A stretch of 64,000 nt of DNA. It comes from Paramecium sonneborni. Lineage: Eukaryota > Ciliophora > Oligohymenophorea > Peniculida > Parameciidae. Below are positions 63,593 to 64,000 of the stretch, in pieces. The first letter of the stretch is position 1. The number at the start of each line of letters is the position of its first letter. The position numbers and the translations under genes were made by a program. The stretch spans positions 129,272 through 193,271 of the forward strand of contig CAJJDN010000020.1 in NCBI GenBank assembly GCA_905182985.1, in the 5' to 3' direction. Under the pieces are notes generated by a model, which was given only the letters and a program-made list of their open reading frames with translations, was not told the DNA's origin and made no database searches.

Positions 63593-64000
63593 GTGGAATT
63601 AATATAATTATTTATTTATTTATATTACAAATTTCTCATTTTTATTTTTAAATTCTTAAATATCGTATTTTATAAGAAAAAAAATCTTAAATTCATTTAA
63701 TACTCACTTCTTTATAGCCATAAAAAATATACAATTATATATTAAGTATTTTTAATCTAGTTTTGAATGATTATATGTAGATTCCTACATTTATTCACAT
63801 TTTATTTCAAATCCTTTTTACTATATATAATGTTTAAGATCCTCAAAACCTAATTCGTTGCCTGATAAATCAAGAAATTTATGCTAAAAACTTAGAGAAG
63901 TTAAATTTATTATAAAGGATGATTTTAAATAATTAAGAAAATTTTTTCTTAGTAAATTTTCTTCTAAGCTGAGGTGTTTATTAATTATAAAATGAATATT
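62923..64000. repeat. Direct tandem repeat unit 2 (runs off the window)
   Basis: Perfect copy of 61363-62440, at least 1078 nt. The right boundary is outside the window. Confidence 0.95.

Overview
The window reads as macronuclear DNA of an oligohymenophorean ciliate, Paramecium or a close relative. It is very AT-rich. The conserved genes read through TAA and TAG as glutamine and end only at TGA. Nearly every gene is cut by introns of about 20-35 nt (GT...AG) whose removal restores textbook proteins such as Rab7, ubiquitin-L40, PSMA4, TAF6, eL20 and CDPK. The exact species cannot be read from the sequence. No telomeric repeat is seen at either edge, so this is probably an internal chromosome segment. 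Standard-code ORF finding fails here; almost all genes below were read by hand with the ciliate code plus splicing, and for most of them the spliced length is an exact multiple of three. Layout. 1-5.1 kb: RPL5 (cut by the left edge), a small unknown protein, the HEAT-repeat phosphatase subunit PPP4R1 and a 3'-5' exonuclease. 6-11 kb: a RING-H2 ligase, a glutamine-amidotransferase-like protein and a zinc-ribbon protein. 11-18.9 kb: small genes and a 1529-aa protein with HU/CCDC81-like domains and many EF-hands. 20-23 kb: a MAP kinase and small genes. 23-32 kb: a secreted/membrane protein, an OSCA/TMEM63-type channel, an active protein kinase and next to it a degenerate pseudokinase. 32-39 kb: eL20, an unknown protein with a frameshift, a CDPK, an LRR protein and the N-terminal methyltransferase NTMT1. 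39.6-49.9 kb: a tight same-strand run with a two-repeat cation channel, a kinesin, a tandem CCCH protein, an unknown protein, a polyproline centrin, a hybrid histidine kinase and a small protein. 50-58 kb, minus strand: a second pseudokinase, a long coiled-coil protein, proteasome PSMA4 and TAF6. 58-64 kb: ubiquitin-L40, an unresolved gene, a two-EF-hand protein and two tandem Rab7 genes. Together the window mixes housekeeping genes (ribosome, proteasome, basal transcription, late endocytic traffic) with an accessory set rich in calcium and phospho-signalling: EF-hand proteins, a CDPK, a centrin, two candidate cation channels, a MAPK, a histidine kinase and three related kinases or pseudokinases. 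The genes are not an operon. Several same-strand neighbours are only 0-52 nt apart, so promoters and UTRs must be extremely short. The points most worth following are: the two Rab7 copies, identical over at least 1078 nt including non-coding DNA but with different C-terminal tails; the pseudokinase family; the calcium-type two-repeat channel; the frequent use of AAG as an intron acceptor; and genes with a single frameshift or in-frame TGA.
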